Below the pieces are notes generated by a model, which saw only the letters and a list, made by a program, of their open reading frames with translations, made no database searches and was not told the DNA's origin. 64,000 bases of DNA from Heligmosomoides polygyrus polygyrus (Eukaryota > Nematoda > Chromadorea > Rhabditida > Heligmosomidae): positions 58,438,969 through 58,502,968 of the forward strand of contig OX377205.1 in NCBI GenBank assembly GCA_947396885.1, in the 5' to 3' direction. The position numbers and the translations under genes are program-made. Shown here one piece after another: positions 23,701 to 37,600 of this stretch. The number at the start of each line of letters is the position of its first letter. Within the stretch, counting starts at the first letter, position 1.

Positions 23701-26700
23701 GCCATAAAACAAATCTGTCCTGTTGGATTAAGTGGTATAAACAGTCTTTGCGTACAGAAGACAATCAAAGTATGTCGCAGAACTTCATAATCAGGAATAA
23801 CTGGAGTAGCATAGTTCACAAACTTATGGTTAGATACCTACCAGGGAAGGATCTCAGGCGCATGGCTGAACAGCGGAAATGGATAGCACTGTGAGAATCT
23901 CCACCCTTCATACAATAGAGAACATGTTTCGTTTTGATACCTCGAACCTAAGGATCTAGGGACCCTCCAAAGAATCACTGATGTCCTGAGATCTTTCTGC
24001 CTCTCGCCTGTTGTCATTCCGCCTGAAGTCACGACGGCAGGACCCTGCGTGCAGGGTACTGAGATTGGTGATGAGATGTCGTGACAAAAAGAGGCCCCGT
24101 ATGAACAGCCAAGTTCTGGTGTGGTTCAGGCTTCGCTAGTCTTCAGAAGGATTGCGGAACTCTGCTGATATCGCAGTTCGACGCCAATTGCCATCCCCCT
24201 TCTCCCGCGCCACGATGAGGCGCTGAGCCATGTTGTTTACAAACACGTGGTTAAGATTATACAAAAACAAATTGAACAGATATGAAAACAACTTGGCCGT
24301 ATCTCGTAGTTAAGCTGTGCCTGAACACGAATCTCTGTTTTGCTGGAGCCGCACTTCTCAAAATTCCTACTTTCTATTTCCTTTCCCCTACCCCAAATTG
24401 GCCACCCTGCTCTATGTACCTACCAAGGCGGGAAGAACATTTTGAAAAATGTCCAGAAAACAGAATGTAGAGATCTGCGCTTATCGTCTTCCAAAAATTA
24501 TAATAGTAGAAAGCAAAAAGACAAAAAGGGAGAAAATAGAAAATAAAGAGGTAGAAATTTCAAAATGATCACAAGCTCCATCTAAGCATGCATATCGTCC
24601 ATAATAGAATTTTCGTTTATCAAGAAACGTTTGAGACTACCGCCATTAATTTGATCACCGATCTACCGCTAAGATGGCTGTCAACGATTTACCTGTAAGA
24701 AATGCTGGAATCGGTGAGTATCTCAAAAGCCCCTTGCTATTTTTTGGCAATCGAAGGAGGGAGGGGATCGCGCTGTGGCATCATTTCAGTGACGGGGTCG
24801 TACTGGGACTGTAGGAGAGGATTCTCTCCTATTCTTATTTGCTTTTTAGGTGGTTTTTGGTAATCTTGTTCCAGGCGTGTCTTCGACGTTGTGAAGATTT
24901 GCGTGTAGCATTGCTCCCTGAAGTGGGCATGTTCTGGACAAAAGGTTGATTGCTATGCAGTTTTGAGTGGGTATTGTTCTACAGTTAGGAAGCAGAGATT
25001 TTCTGGGAGTAGGTTTCAAACCATTCAGGACGGACTCGATTGTTCGCCGATTTCTGAACAATTTCGTGGCATAACACACATGTCATCTTGATTTTGGTCT
25101 TCTTCAAAATAGCGATACTGATCATCAACAGTAGTCTGAGTTCTCTTTTAATAACCAACCAAACCAGTTTACAGTCTAAAAAGAGTTTTTGAAGCGCTCT
25201 TTGAATTAGTCACCGTGTCGAAATTGAAGTCTTGACATCTCTCGGATTTTTTTTTTCAGCTGAAGGAGGAACGTTGAGCAGTAAAATAGTTATGTTTATT
25301 ATACAGTAAAAAAATCAAGGAATTCTGCAGCGATCTTCGATATGATAAGAAAAATCGTCCCCAGAATTGTAGTCCTTGATGAAGATAAATTTTTCTATCT
25401 GAAGGGCAATGCATCAGTTTTTTTGTTTTGCCGCATAAATTTTTAGGCGTTTTCGATCTACATTAGAAATTACGAGCGGTGCTACAAAAAATGGAGTCCG
25501 CCCTAATCACATCGAGGTTCGCTGCAGCTTGTTTTTTTTATATAACGACCGTGCTTGACAATTTACGGAGCAATTTTTGCAACAATTTCTTAGTAACAAA
25601 TCTTTGTGTTGCCTCCTTCAGGAAGAAAAATTTGTTTTTATTTATTTATTTATTTATTTAAAGCATGCGTTCAACACGCAACAATATATTATACAATGAA
25701 CACATCCGAAACGAAATAAAGCTTGCAAAAAAACGAGAAGATTAATGCGGATCGAAGGTGACGTCTCGCATAACGAACGTTTTAAATGCACTTTTCGACA
25801 AACTAAGAAGATCGTCACTTTTGGCTAGTAACGAGTTTATCACATTCAGACACCTGTAAGTGATGAAACATGATCTAATCCGTGTTCTAGCATCCGAGAC
25901 GTACAGCATTGTTTTTCCTCTCCTACTTCTTAACAGTGGATGACCAAAGAATGTTATTGGGTCTATAGACACTTTCTCAGTGAGAATTTTGTAAATCATT
26001 AAGAGGTCAGCTAGTTTCCATCTTTTGTAAAGTGTTGAGAGACTAAGAGTTTTAGATCTGTCATTCCTTCCGGGTATATGGAGGTAATCCATTCCGTAGC
26101 GCCTCATAAATAACTTTCGTGTAAAACTGTTTTGTACACTTTCAAGAAGGCAAATGTCTTTTTTCTTATATGGGTTGAAGATAGTTGTTCCTGACTCTAC
26201 AATTGGCCGCACATATGTTTTGTAAGCACGCAGCAGCACTTGGGGTTCGTTGGTCTTCAAAATTTTGAAAAGATTGTAGATTCGATGATTTGCCTTGTTT
26301 GCCAACATCTTATAATGTTTACTGAAATTCAAATTGTTAGTTATCATAAAGCCTAAATCTCGTACATCGTCTACCAATTTAAGCTCAGTGTCTCGAAGAC
26401 TACAGTACCGCGCATGTCTTTTGGTCAATTCCCGAAAAAGTCGCTTTGGACCGTTCCAAAGCTGCTTTTTAAAATAACTTTCTTTAAAATCAAGCACTTG
26501 TAAAAAGAGACATATATTTGAGCTCAGCAAGCCGAGCTCTATCTTTCGACTTATAAATCAATAGAGTTCAATAATGCATATGTATAGGCCGGACATAATC
26601 AATTGAGTGGGCGCGAGAGCCTGTAGAGTGACAGTTTGAGGAATTTTATTGAAGTTCCCAGCCGCCCTACTCAGAAATTGCTCTTAAACTGTCCAGCTTG

Positions 26701-29700
26701 CCTTTGGAGTGTGCCGTAACAATGCATATAGAATCGAACCTATCAATCGAGTAGGCGCGACCACTCCCAAATTGCACGCGTGAGTGTGTTCGGGGCGCAA
26801 TAACTCCGTCGAGATCGAATCATTCCGGCTGCGGCTCGTGAATTTTGTAGGCAGTACAAAGCTTTGAAGTCCGCAAAAGTGCAGTGGTATAGCTTACAAA
26901 CAAGCGAAATTATAGCGGCTCGAAAATGCGAAATTATAGCGGTTAGCCGTGTGTAATACGATTTTTTCCGACTTCAGTCGACCCATGCAGGAAGACGCGG
27001 CGTGCTAACGGCATGCAAACGCGTATGCTAGCAGAACACTGAAGGCACTTTTCGGTAGGTAACCTGCCGTTTGAGGGTGGTCAGTTATCCAGAAGAAAAT
27101 CCAAAACTTACCGAAATCGGCGAAATTTTCGAAAACGGACGTCGGATTCGTAATCAGCGCACAAAGTAACCACTAGATGATTTTGAATGAGAAAATTGGG
27201 CCAATTTCGAAAATATCGATTTTCTATGACATCATCGTCCGCGCAAGCTCGGCCCACGTCTTCGATGGGAAATTGTCAAAAAATCGCATTTTCCAGAATT
27301 GGTCGAGAGTAACAAGATTCGATAGATTTTCGTGCTGAAGAAAACGGTACCATTGCGAGAGTTGAAAGCTCAAATCTGGGTGAGTAAGAAACTCTAACCG
27401 CTATCCTTCGCCGCTCTAAACTGGCAGATGAGGCCGAGGCAGTTCAGGCAGCTAAGGAGTTGTGAGCACGTCGTCGTAAAGTGTCTTCAGTGTTCTGCTA
27501 GCATACGCGTTTACATGCCGTTAGCACGCCGCGTCTTCCTGCAGGGGTCGACTGAAGTCCGAAGAAATCGTGTCACACACGGCTAACCTGCATTTTCACG
27601 CCGCTATAATTTCGTTTGTTTATAAGCTATACCACTGCACTTTCGCGGACTTCAAAGCTTTGTGCTGCCTACAAAATTCACGAGCCGCAGCCGGAACGAT
27701 TCGATCTCGACGGAGTTATTACGCTCCGAACACACTCACGCGTGCAATTTGGGAGTGGTCGCGCCTACTCGATTGATAGATTCGATTCTATATGCATTGT
27801 TACGGCACACTCCAAAGGCAAGCTGGACAGTTTAAGAGCAATTTCTGGAGTAGGGCGGCTGGGAATTTCGATAAAACTTCCCAAACGGTCACTCTACACG
27901 CTCTCGCGCCCACTCGATTGATAGGTTCGATTCTGTATGCATTGTTTACGGCGCACTCTAAAGGCAAGCTGGACAGGCTAGGAGCATTTCCTAAATAGAA
28001 CGGCTGGGAATTTCGGTGAAACTTCCCAAACGGTCACTCTACAGGTTCTCGGGCTCACTCGACCTCACTCTGCGAGTGGTCCCGCCCACTGGATTGATAG
28101 GTTCGATTCTATATGCATTGTTACGGCGCACTCTAAAGTTAAGCTGAACAATCTTAAGGCAATTTCTGAGTAGGGCGGCTGGGAATTTCAATAAAATTCC
28201 CCAATCTGTCACCCTACAGGCTCTCGCGCCAACTCGATTGATTATGTACGGCCTATATGCATTGTTGAACTCTATTGATTTATATGTCAGAAGATGGAGC
28301 TCGGCCTGATGAGCTCAAATATGTGTCTCTTTTTACAACAGCTTGATTTTAAAGAAAGTTATTCAAAAAAGCCGCTTTGGAACGCTCCAAAGCGGCTTTT
28401 TCGGGAATTGACCAAAAGACATGCGCTGTACTGTAGAAGATTGCGGTCTATTCCCTGATTTTGTTCCAATGCGAAGATAGCAAGATTTTTCGGCATTAAG
28501 CGATAGTCCCATTGGACGGCCCATTCACTTAAAAAATCGATAGCTTTTTGGATTTTTTGATAACCGTCATCATTTTCTACATCTCACTATATCTTAACAT
28601 CGTCAGCATACATATGACATCTCACTCCTAACCGTTCTATCGAATCAGCTAACTCGTAAGTGTATATCAGGAACAGAAGCGAGGACAGTACCCCTCCTTG
28701 AGGAACGCCACTATAAACGTTAAACACAGACGAGAGCTGACCGTCGATCTTTACCTGATACGTCCTATATGAAAGAAAGTCTTGAGTCCACTCAACTAAT
28801 CTAGGGTGTAATCCAACCATTCTCATTTTTCTTAGTAAATATGTGATTGGAGCATTATCGAACGCTTTGAAAAATCAAAATAAATAAAATCCGTACGTTT
28901 CTTACAGTCAAAATTTTTGGACCAATCATTTAGGGCCGTCAGAGCCGCAGTCTCTACCGATCTGCCTGGTAAAAAGCCGTATTGATTTCTTGAGATGATG
29001 TTGTTCTCTTCGAAATGTTTTAGTATATGCTTTTTAACTTTTTTTCGAATGCTCTTGCGAAAATAGAGGTGACGCTTACAGGGTGGTAATTTCCCGAATC
29101 ATTTAAAGAAGGTTTTTTAGAGATAGGTGTGACAAGGCATGCTTCCATCTTAATGGCACTTTACCAGTTATAAAACTAATGTTGGAAATATGCTCAAGTG
29201 GGTATACTAGGTGTCCGGCGACCTTTTTCACAAACGCGAGCGGCACAAAGTTTGGAGGGACAGAGAAGGAAGTTGGCCATTTGTTAAGATTTCTAGGATC
29301 TCTTCTTTATGAAGCCATAAACCCCGACCCATTTGAGGTTGCAAACTGGAGGAGGGTATTTGAGACTGAGTGTCTGGACTTACTGGACTACTAAAGTGTT
29401 TCTGAAACTGTGAGGCCAAAGGTTTGTTTTCTGGGTAGGCGTTGTGTATGAGTGGCCATTTGCATCGAACAAGGTGGGAATAGACGTATGACAACCGCTG
29501 CGGCTATGAATATATTTGAAAAACTTGGCTTTGTCAGGAGACTAAATAATCTTCTTTTCAAAATAGCGGTTGTATCGTAAAATAGCTTTTCAACCTTTCT
29601 GCTGAACTCTGCGTATCGTCTCCAGCTCTGAGTGTCATTGTCAGCAGAAGCCATACTCCATAGCAAAGAACGATAATTTTTCATTCTTCTAAGGTAATTT

Positions 29701-31567
29701 GGGAGCGTGAATTCACCTGCCCTAGCTCTTTTAGAAGGCACAAACGAGTCAATTACATGGTGAAGAATTGCTAAAAATGTTTCATACTTCTCATCCACCG
29801 TATCACAGTATCTTGCATGTATAGGCTACCAACACTGTGACAACACTGCCTTCGCGTGCTGCCGGCTAATTCAGGTAAAGTCAGCGATTCGATTTTTTGT
29901 CGATTCTCGAGAGAAATCGAATAGGAAACGATCCTTTTATGAAAAATCGTTACAGAAATTTTATTTTTTAAATGTACATTAGGCTGATCAGTTTGAGATA
30001 AACATAAAATTTTATGTGGCAAATTTCATTTTTATATCTGGTCTGCTTAATATAGAAAAGCAATCTGAGTATTTTCATGAAAAATGGGATTTTGAAGACA
30101 ACCCCCTCAATCATATCGAACTGAAAAAAACTAAGTATTTTACTGTATAGTAATCGGGGCGCGAAATTTAGTGGGGCAAAATTTTGTTTCCTAGCGTTGT
30201 CTCCTTCAGGTTGAAAATAATTTACTTCTGCAAAGGCCAACTCCATTTCCTGTCTTTATCATCTGGGATGCTTCGCTTTTTCTTCTTCTTTAGCGTTACA
30301 TCTTCCTCCTCCTGCATCGCAACGATAACCGAGTTGTAGTTGTGTTTTCACGCAGCATCCTATTTTCTTCAAGGAAATGCTTCAACTCTAGCTCCATCTT
30401 GCTATCCTTCCGCCGAGCTTTCGCCGCAGCCTCCTCATTCGCTTGTAGTATGTGGGCATTGTCGACCGAAGCCTTCAGCCTTCTGGCGTGGATCGCTCCA
30501 AACAGCCTGGATACATCGACAGCGACGTAGTTTACACGGGCTCTTCCTCAGGTCTCGCCATCTCAAATTTTGGTAATCCTATTTAATAGCGAATAATACT
30601 CAAAAAAGCGAGGCTCAAGTACGATAGGTCAGGAGGCAATGCATAGTAAAGATAGCAAGCAATGAAATGTCTACTTTGAGATGCTATAAGAGAATTACAA
30701 TTGGCACGAAAAAGGGGCGCAAATTGGGTCACCCTGTATTCAGCGATTTTGCTCCTTCGTGAAAAGGCGTCGAATTACGCCAGAAATAGCCTATGTAGTT
30801 CATCAATGAGGTAGGGCACACCAGTGTTGAATAATAATCTTACTTTTGTGCAGCAAAAAGTGCGGTATGGGGCTGCTCTACATGGCGACCAGGGATTTGC
30901 GGGAATTTTAAAAATTTTCCCACGGAACACCGAGTTTGTCAGAAAACAGAAGATCAGAAAACAGAAAATCAGAAATCATTAAATTTCGAAATCCTTGCTT
31001 TAGCTATCTAGTGTATTCAAAAATGCATATTTACCAATAACGAGCGCTTTTGTACTATTTCACGTTAAACTGGACACCTAACGACATAACATAGTTATGA
31101 TGTCAAACTGAACACCTTCCAAGCAAGAGGAAAGAGGTGTATGGTTAAAGTTTTTCTGAAAACCTTTGCAGTAAAAATAATCCATCAAATATTGATTCAA
31201 CGTGCACTAAAGAGCATCAATTTTTGAGTGCATGAAAAGAAGGAAGAAATCACACCGTGTTCTTATTTAAGCCGTCACGATTTTCCTTTATTTGATAAAG
31301 TAGATGCTGCTTACTTGGACCAAAAAAGATATGTACATTTCCTACAGTTGTTTCGGTTGGTTTTCAAGCGAGTAACTGTACCAAAATAAAAGTTTCGCTA
31401 TCAATTAAAGAGGAATCGAGATGCTGTACGAGTGAGGCATGGGCCGTCTATTCTTAACACATGCTGAAAATGTCTTGTTTTCCTAGACTCAAAAAATTTT
31501 TTGTTAAACTATTCTTTTTACAAAAATAGAAATTGTATAAAGCTTCAAATGCTGTGGGAAAGACGAA

Positions 31568-31611
<44 letters not shown>

Positions 31612-34600
31612 CAAGAAAGTGACAGTGAATCCTCCTGAGACAAGAAGTTCGACTTTCATAATGGGTGTTAAGTTTAATGTGAAACGCAGGGAAGCAAGTA
31701 GTGCTGATATCAATTTCTGCCACCTTTTTGCTTCCCTTCACTTGAAAAAGTTAGTAAACAGATGATATTAACCTACTCACCTTAGGAGGTATCGAAATCT
31801 CAAAGATGCCGGCCTTAGTTTAAGTTAGCTTTCCCGTGTCTTTACTGCATAACTGTTCTAATTATTAACTCGACGATTGTAAAATTCTCTGACGCAGCTG
31901 TAATAACCAGCGCATTGACTCATCCAAATTTGGAGCGGACTCTAGTGAATTACACCTGAAGTGACTCCAAGTATAGAATTGATTCTACAACTGTATGCTT
32001 TCCAGGTGGTTCCAAGTTGTAGAACAAATGACCATCGCATATTGAGAAAAACGTATGTGCTAAAAGAAGCACGAAAGCCTATCGGCTGTACCAGCCCGTA
32101 ACCGCGTGTGCAAACGACCCTCTGTACTGATGGTGTATGACAAGAATTGGGCTTTTGAACTCAACGAAGTGGAATTCTCCTTCCTCATTGCTCGTTTCAG
32201 GCCACTCGCATGATTGTAAGAGTTTTTAGGCACGCTTTAGGGATTCATGTTCACGCGCTGCACTTGTTCTGACCCAAGGTTTTAAACTGTGTTTAACCGT
32301 AAACTGTTACATAGAGCAAACCATTGGCAGAAAAATTTTAAGAAATCGTAGTGGAGTCCTTCGAACGGACAACTTTGGGTGAATTACACTCAAACTACCT
32401 ACTAATGAATGTCGCGATTCATTGGACAAGTGAATGAATCTCAACTTCAAATTCGCACTTAGATTTCTCTTTCATGTCAATCAAAACAAGCCACATTGGT
32501 TGTTGGAAAGCTAAGAGTTTATGATCATTCAAGCACTGAAAACATTCTTTTAGTAGAATCTATAAAGATGCTCTAGTTTTACAGCATTAACTATCCATGA
32601 AGTTTTCTTTTGATCAAGACTGCTTCTAAAGCTGGAGACTCAACAATTTCAATTTATTAAAGACGTGAAACCTTCTACGGAGGAACTGCATGATAGTAGC
32701 ACTCAAACCAAATCAAACGAAAGAGATCAATCGAACGAACTAAACGAGTTCATGGCGCGATTTGTAATGAAAGCCATCGTACAAACAGCTTTTCTCGAAT
32801 TTGGAATAATTTGGAAAAAATTAGAAAAAAAAAGAAAATTTGGAATAGCCTAAGAACATTTTTTTGCTTTTGAGGAAGCGATGTTGAGACATAGTTTGAA
32901 TTCTGGAGGTCAGATACCTAAAACAAAATTTCATTCCATTTTCTGTTTTCTGACCAATTTCGGGGCCATTTTCCCAGAAAACGGAAAACAGAAATTCCGC
33001 CTATCCCTAATGTCGACCTCCCCCCCCCTCCCCGATCCAATTTGCGCGAATGCTATACAATGTGAAATAGTAAAGTACCTCACAGAGTACGTGCTTAATA
33101 CCTTTTCACCCTCAGTCCCCGTCCTTTCTGCCCCCCGGCCGCGCGACGTGACATTTGAAGAAAAAGATGCCAAGAACGACGTAACGCTTAGCAGAGTGCT
33201 AAAGGTATTTAACGTAATTACGACACTATTTCACACATTTTTTGACACTATTTTTCACATGGCGATTCAGTAGACGTGCCAAACACGTCGCTAAACGCGC
33301 CTGGAGATGCGGTGCGCGACGTCGCGTTGGAGTTGCGTTCTGGAGCCGCCGCGGACCCGCCTTGACAACGGTGGGTTATGCGGCGCCGTGAGGGTTACTG
33401 TGCGCAATACTGCGTACTTTTGCCGGCAGTTGCGACCTCTAAGAATGCCAGAGATGTAGTAGGCAAAACACTTTCTATTTTGTAAAGAAGCGTTTTCTAA
33501 GCCATGTTAATAGTTCTTGAATATAAGTCCGAAATCTTCTAGAACACTCCTTATAACTCAACAGTTCTGTACCGTTTTGCGCTTGCTCTCACTTCTCCAC
33601 TGCAAGTTCCTCGGTTGACAAGGAGCCGAAGATAATGTGATAGCCCTTGTGATGAGAGCATTCCTTCCGATGCCTTGTTGAGTCCGGGAGTTCTGTCCGA
33701 TGCAGTTATAGCTCATACTAGAAAAAACGATCTGCTTTGTTGTTGCATTTCGTGCAAGGGTTTTCCCTAAACCTCACACGGCTAACTTGTGGCTGGAAGG
33801 CCACGAAGATCTGCAGTGCAGTGAAGGTTACCTAACATCGTGATAAGCTTTTTTTGAGTTACTTTTTGAGTGCAGGATTCCATACGCCTCCATTTGTCGA
33901 CACTAGCGTTAATTATATTGTTGGTTTCTAAGCTCTTTTATGGACAAAATTTATGCACCAACCTATTATATTCCTGGCGTGTAGATTCGTTAGAAAAATG
34001 TTGCCAAATACTCAGGGGGCGAGTGGCCGACTCCAGAAACATGAGTAGCGGAGGAAAAAGCTCAGCCTTCCCCTGAGGGCGCTGGCTTTAGCTCAACTAC
34101 CATGAAATTCTAGAGCTAAAAAATTTTCTCCCGACATTGTAGTCGGATAGAGCCCCGCCCATCGGTCCGTGCGCAGCTCCGCCTCCCTGTCGCGGCTTTG
34201 TCACCATTTTAGCCCCGAGATTATCACCACTATAGTGCGCTAAGACGAATATTCTAATGAAATTTATTACCGTAACCTCTATCCAATAGCAGAACAGCAC
34301 TACAGTAACGCAGTATATCTACACACAGCTATAAAAACGGCACCTATACACCTACACATACATACAAACGGACACCTATACCCAAAAATACAACTATGTA
34401 CACACTTCTAAGGGAAATTTATTAAATTTCTAAGTATCGAGATCAAGTAATTAAGAAAATGGAATTATTCTCTCTAACCCGCGTCATAGTTGAGATAATT
34501 TGGTTTAAGTTTTTGGAATTTAGGTCTTGGACTTCCACATTTTTTAAAAATCTCCAGTTTCTAATATTTTTCAAAAATTGAAAAACTCGTCCGAAATAGA

Positions 34601-37600
34601 TGCAGCGTCGAAAGTTGCAAAAACTGATAGGAAATTTTTTTAGAATATCGGGCTCGACTTCCACACCTCCATAAATCTCCAGAGTTTTTAATTTTTTTTC
34701 AAAAATCGGAAAAATACGTCCGGTAGTGATCCACAGGCGCACTTCGCCCCTAAACAGGTGTAATTGTATTTCCAGGAAAGTATTGGAATAAAGTTTTTGA
34801 AAAGCAGTTTACAGCGTCTTCCTTATACATTCCCGGAACTGGATACCACGCGTTGCGGCAGCGCTTGCGGCATTTGAGTGCCGTCTCACGGTCTTCGTCG
34901 GTTTTCCCGAGTTTGAACCACCACCTGAAGAGGACGATGCAGTTTTTCACAAGAAAATTCCCATCTAGTGGACGAATCCGTTCATGAAACATACATCGAC
35001 TAATTCCGCACAATATCTTCAACGGGCCTCCTCAAATCGTCGTGGCCGAGTCCGAGGGAATCGAGAACGCAGCAGAAAAATTGATTATTACCTAGCCGAA
35101 ATTCTTATGATTTGCGAAAAAAGGTACCGCACCTATTAAAGCCTCCACTATACTCTTAGATAGATCCATGAGTGGGTTTCTTCCCGCATTACCGCTTTGA
35201 TGGCACGAGTAAGCGCGTATGGCGTCGGCTGCCTCACAAGCCTACAAAACGTTCAAGTTGGCGGCTTAAAAACTGGAAGTGAGTTGCAACTTTCCAGTCG
35301 TCCGGAGCTTACTTTGAAGGGAGGACGCTCCGCGACAGTCCAAATTTTTGTCAGATGTGACGCCAGAATGTGAGAGCCATCCGGAGCGGAGGCCTTGAAT
35401 GCGCATCAGCCTACCTTCTCACAGCAAAGAGTTGCCGTTGCATTGGTGGCAGCAGTGTGAGCACATGATCGAGCTAGAAATTAATAGTTCTTTCAATCTA
35501 GAATAGCTGCGTAGAAGCAAAGCAGATTACAGCGGTAGCCAATCCGGTTATGACTTGAGCTTGATCGGACACGATCTGGACGAGATCCCGTACAACTGTG
35601 TCGGACGACGATCCCAATCTTGCGATGGCCAGCTGCCCTTCCTTCGTGGAGTGCACATTGATCCGTGCTCCTTTGAAGCTCTCACTGACCAAGTGCTGAA
35701 ACAATGTCGCTTCCTTTCAATGGGATAATTTCACAGCTCTCGACTTCCGTGCGCGAACCTGGTATTAAGACACGTTCTCCGTGCTCCCTATGAACAGCCC
35801 GAACTCCTTCAGTGAGACGAGGTCCCTCTTCAAAAGCGAGGCAGCACGGTCATGATATGAAGTGGTCTTCGTCCTGTGGTATCGCTGCCCATTTTCATCC
35901 CCTGCATCCTGTCCTCTCTTCGAACGTTTTCGACGTCGCCCTCAAACGGCCGATCTGACATACTGCTGGACGCAGAATGTTCTCGACGAGGCATGGACGT
36001 GGCTTGAAACACGATCGGTCCTCCCGGCGACCTCGCACGGGCGAACGCTGTCGGCGATGTCATGATTTCCCGCTCTTCAAATCTTCAAAAGCTTATGCCG
36101 ACGTAAGTCCTCTCGACCACCAGTATGATCGCGTACAGGGTCGTATCCGTCCAACAGGAAGTTGTTGCTTTCGTACGACATACCGAATTTCAACTCAATA
36201 AAGAAATTTAATTTTACGAAGAAAGTTTAGCTGCTGTATATGAAATAAAGTAATAGGATCGATGTCTTCGAAATTTTAATAAAAAGTTCCTTTTTGAATA
36301 TTTCATTCAATATTTAACAAAATATCATCGAATGCCTCTTGAGATGAGGCCAACAGCGCAGCATTCATCATAAGTTAAGCAGAACAGTGAGGTGTTATTC
36401 GACATCTATCATATAAATCTACCAAAAATGGTCTTCTCCTAGAAACACGGATCTGTCTTAGTGGAGGGGGTGGGTACGTGTCCGGCCGGGCAGTCTTCAC
36501 ACATCATCATGCAGTCTCCAAAGAAGCTCTTTCCCAAACAGAATTCTAAAGGGATTTTTTCTCCGCACTTCAGTCAATATTTTATATCTAAAGTAGTTCA
36601 GGTGATCGAACCTCTCAAAAACAAGCCTCTTGTGAATGCTCTCGAAACCAGCAGAGATCCAGAAGTTGGGCGGGCCAGCCGAAGTTTGATGCCGCTTGTC
36701 GTATTGCTCGGAGATCGGATTCCTTTATGTGACCGAATTCAAGCTGGCGCATCAGGATCCAGTAGCTCAACAGGGCGACTGGGTTACTGCACATGTTCTG
36801 GGCACCGACTAAGGGGAACAGCACTCCTGCCAACTGGAAATAACTTGACCGAAATTACACCCTTAGTGCCACCTAACCTGAATCACTTACAACCCTCTTC
36901 TCTGAGCTTGTGCATGACGGTAATTCTTTCAAGTCCAGTATGGCAGCCGACGAGTAGGAGTAGTTCGAAATTTTCTCCATGGCTACGTAGAGCAGGTTCA
37001 TGCCCTGCTTGCCAACTCAGAACGTTTCAAGAGAGAAAAGAGCTCTAAAACATTTCATCTCTTATTTATATGTTCCCCTTATAGCGTAAATCTTTGCGTA
37101 CCCATAAAAAGATCGCAAGTCAGGCCCCCCTCCACGAGATGCAGCGTGTCCGGCCACATCGCTCCATCGTGAGCATTTTCGTCCTGTTTGTGGGGCTTGG
37201 AACGAGGTGGTTTCTGGGCCCTTCGTACACCATATTATATTAGCATCAGCTTCAAGGCATACCGGCCAGTCCGTATTCCTTCGCCTCAGCTTCATGCAGT
37301 ATATTTTCATGCGTTCGGCGGTCATAAGTGCTACAACACTCTCCGACCACCTCGTTCGCTGTGTTGCCGGCACAGATGGCAGCCATACAGGCTTCAACAT
37401 TTCGGGGACTTGTACAGCACTCGGATCGCCTTAACGGGAAAACAACGTTTGTCAATTCTACGCCTGTAAGAGTTTGTGTTTAAAAAAAATGTCACCCAAC
37501 CACTGACTGCCATGTCTGTGATGGCATGCCACAGCTTCGCCTTCACATCTCCATGGCCTCCCGGTTTTGTCGTTCATCACAAGGGGCGTCTCTTCCTGCC

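Larger units (their letters stand above)
25636..29820 (-). mobile_element. CR1-like LINE, 5'-truncated, split by a palindromic element
   Basis: On the minus strand, RT sequence begins near 29.8 kb, continues through the RT core at about 29200-28440, is interrupted at 26403-28433, resumes at 26400 and ends at 25742. An AT-rich 3' tail of TTTA repeats (25636-25660 on the plus strand) follows. Such tails are usual for this LINE class. The 5' endonuclease is missing. No target duplication was identified. Confidence 0.7.
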
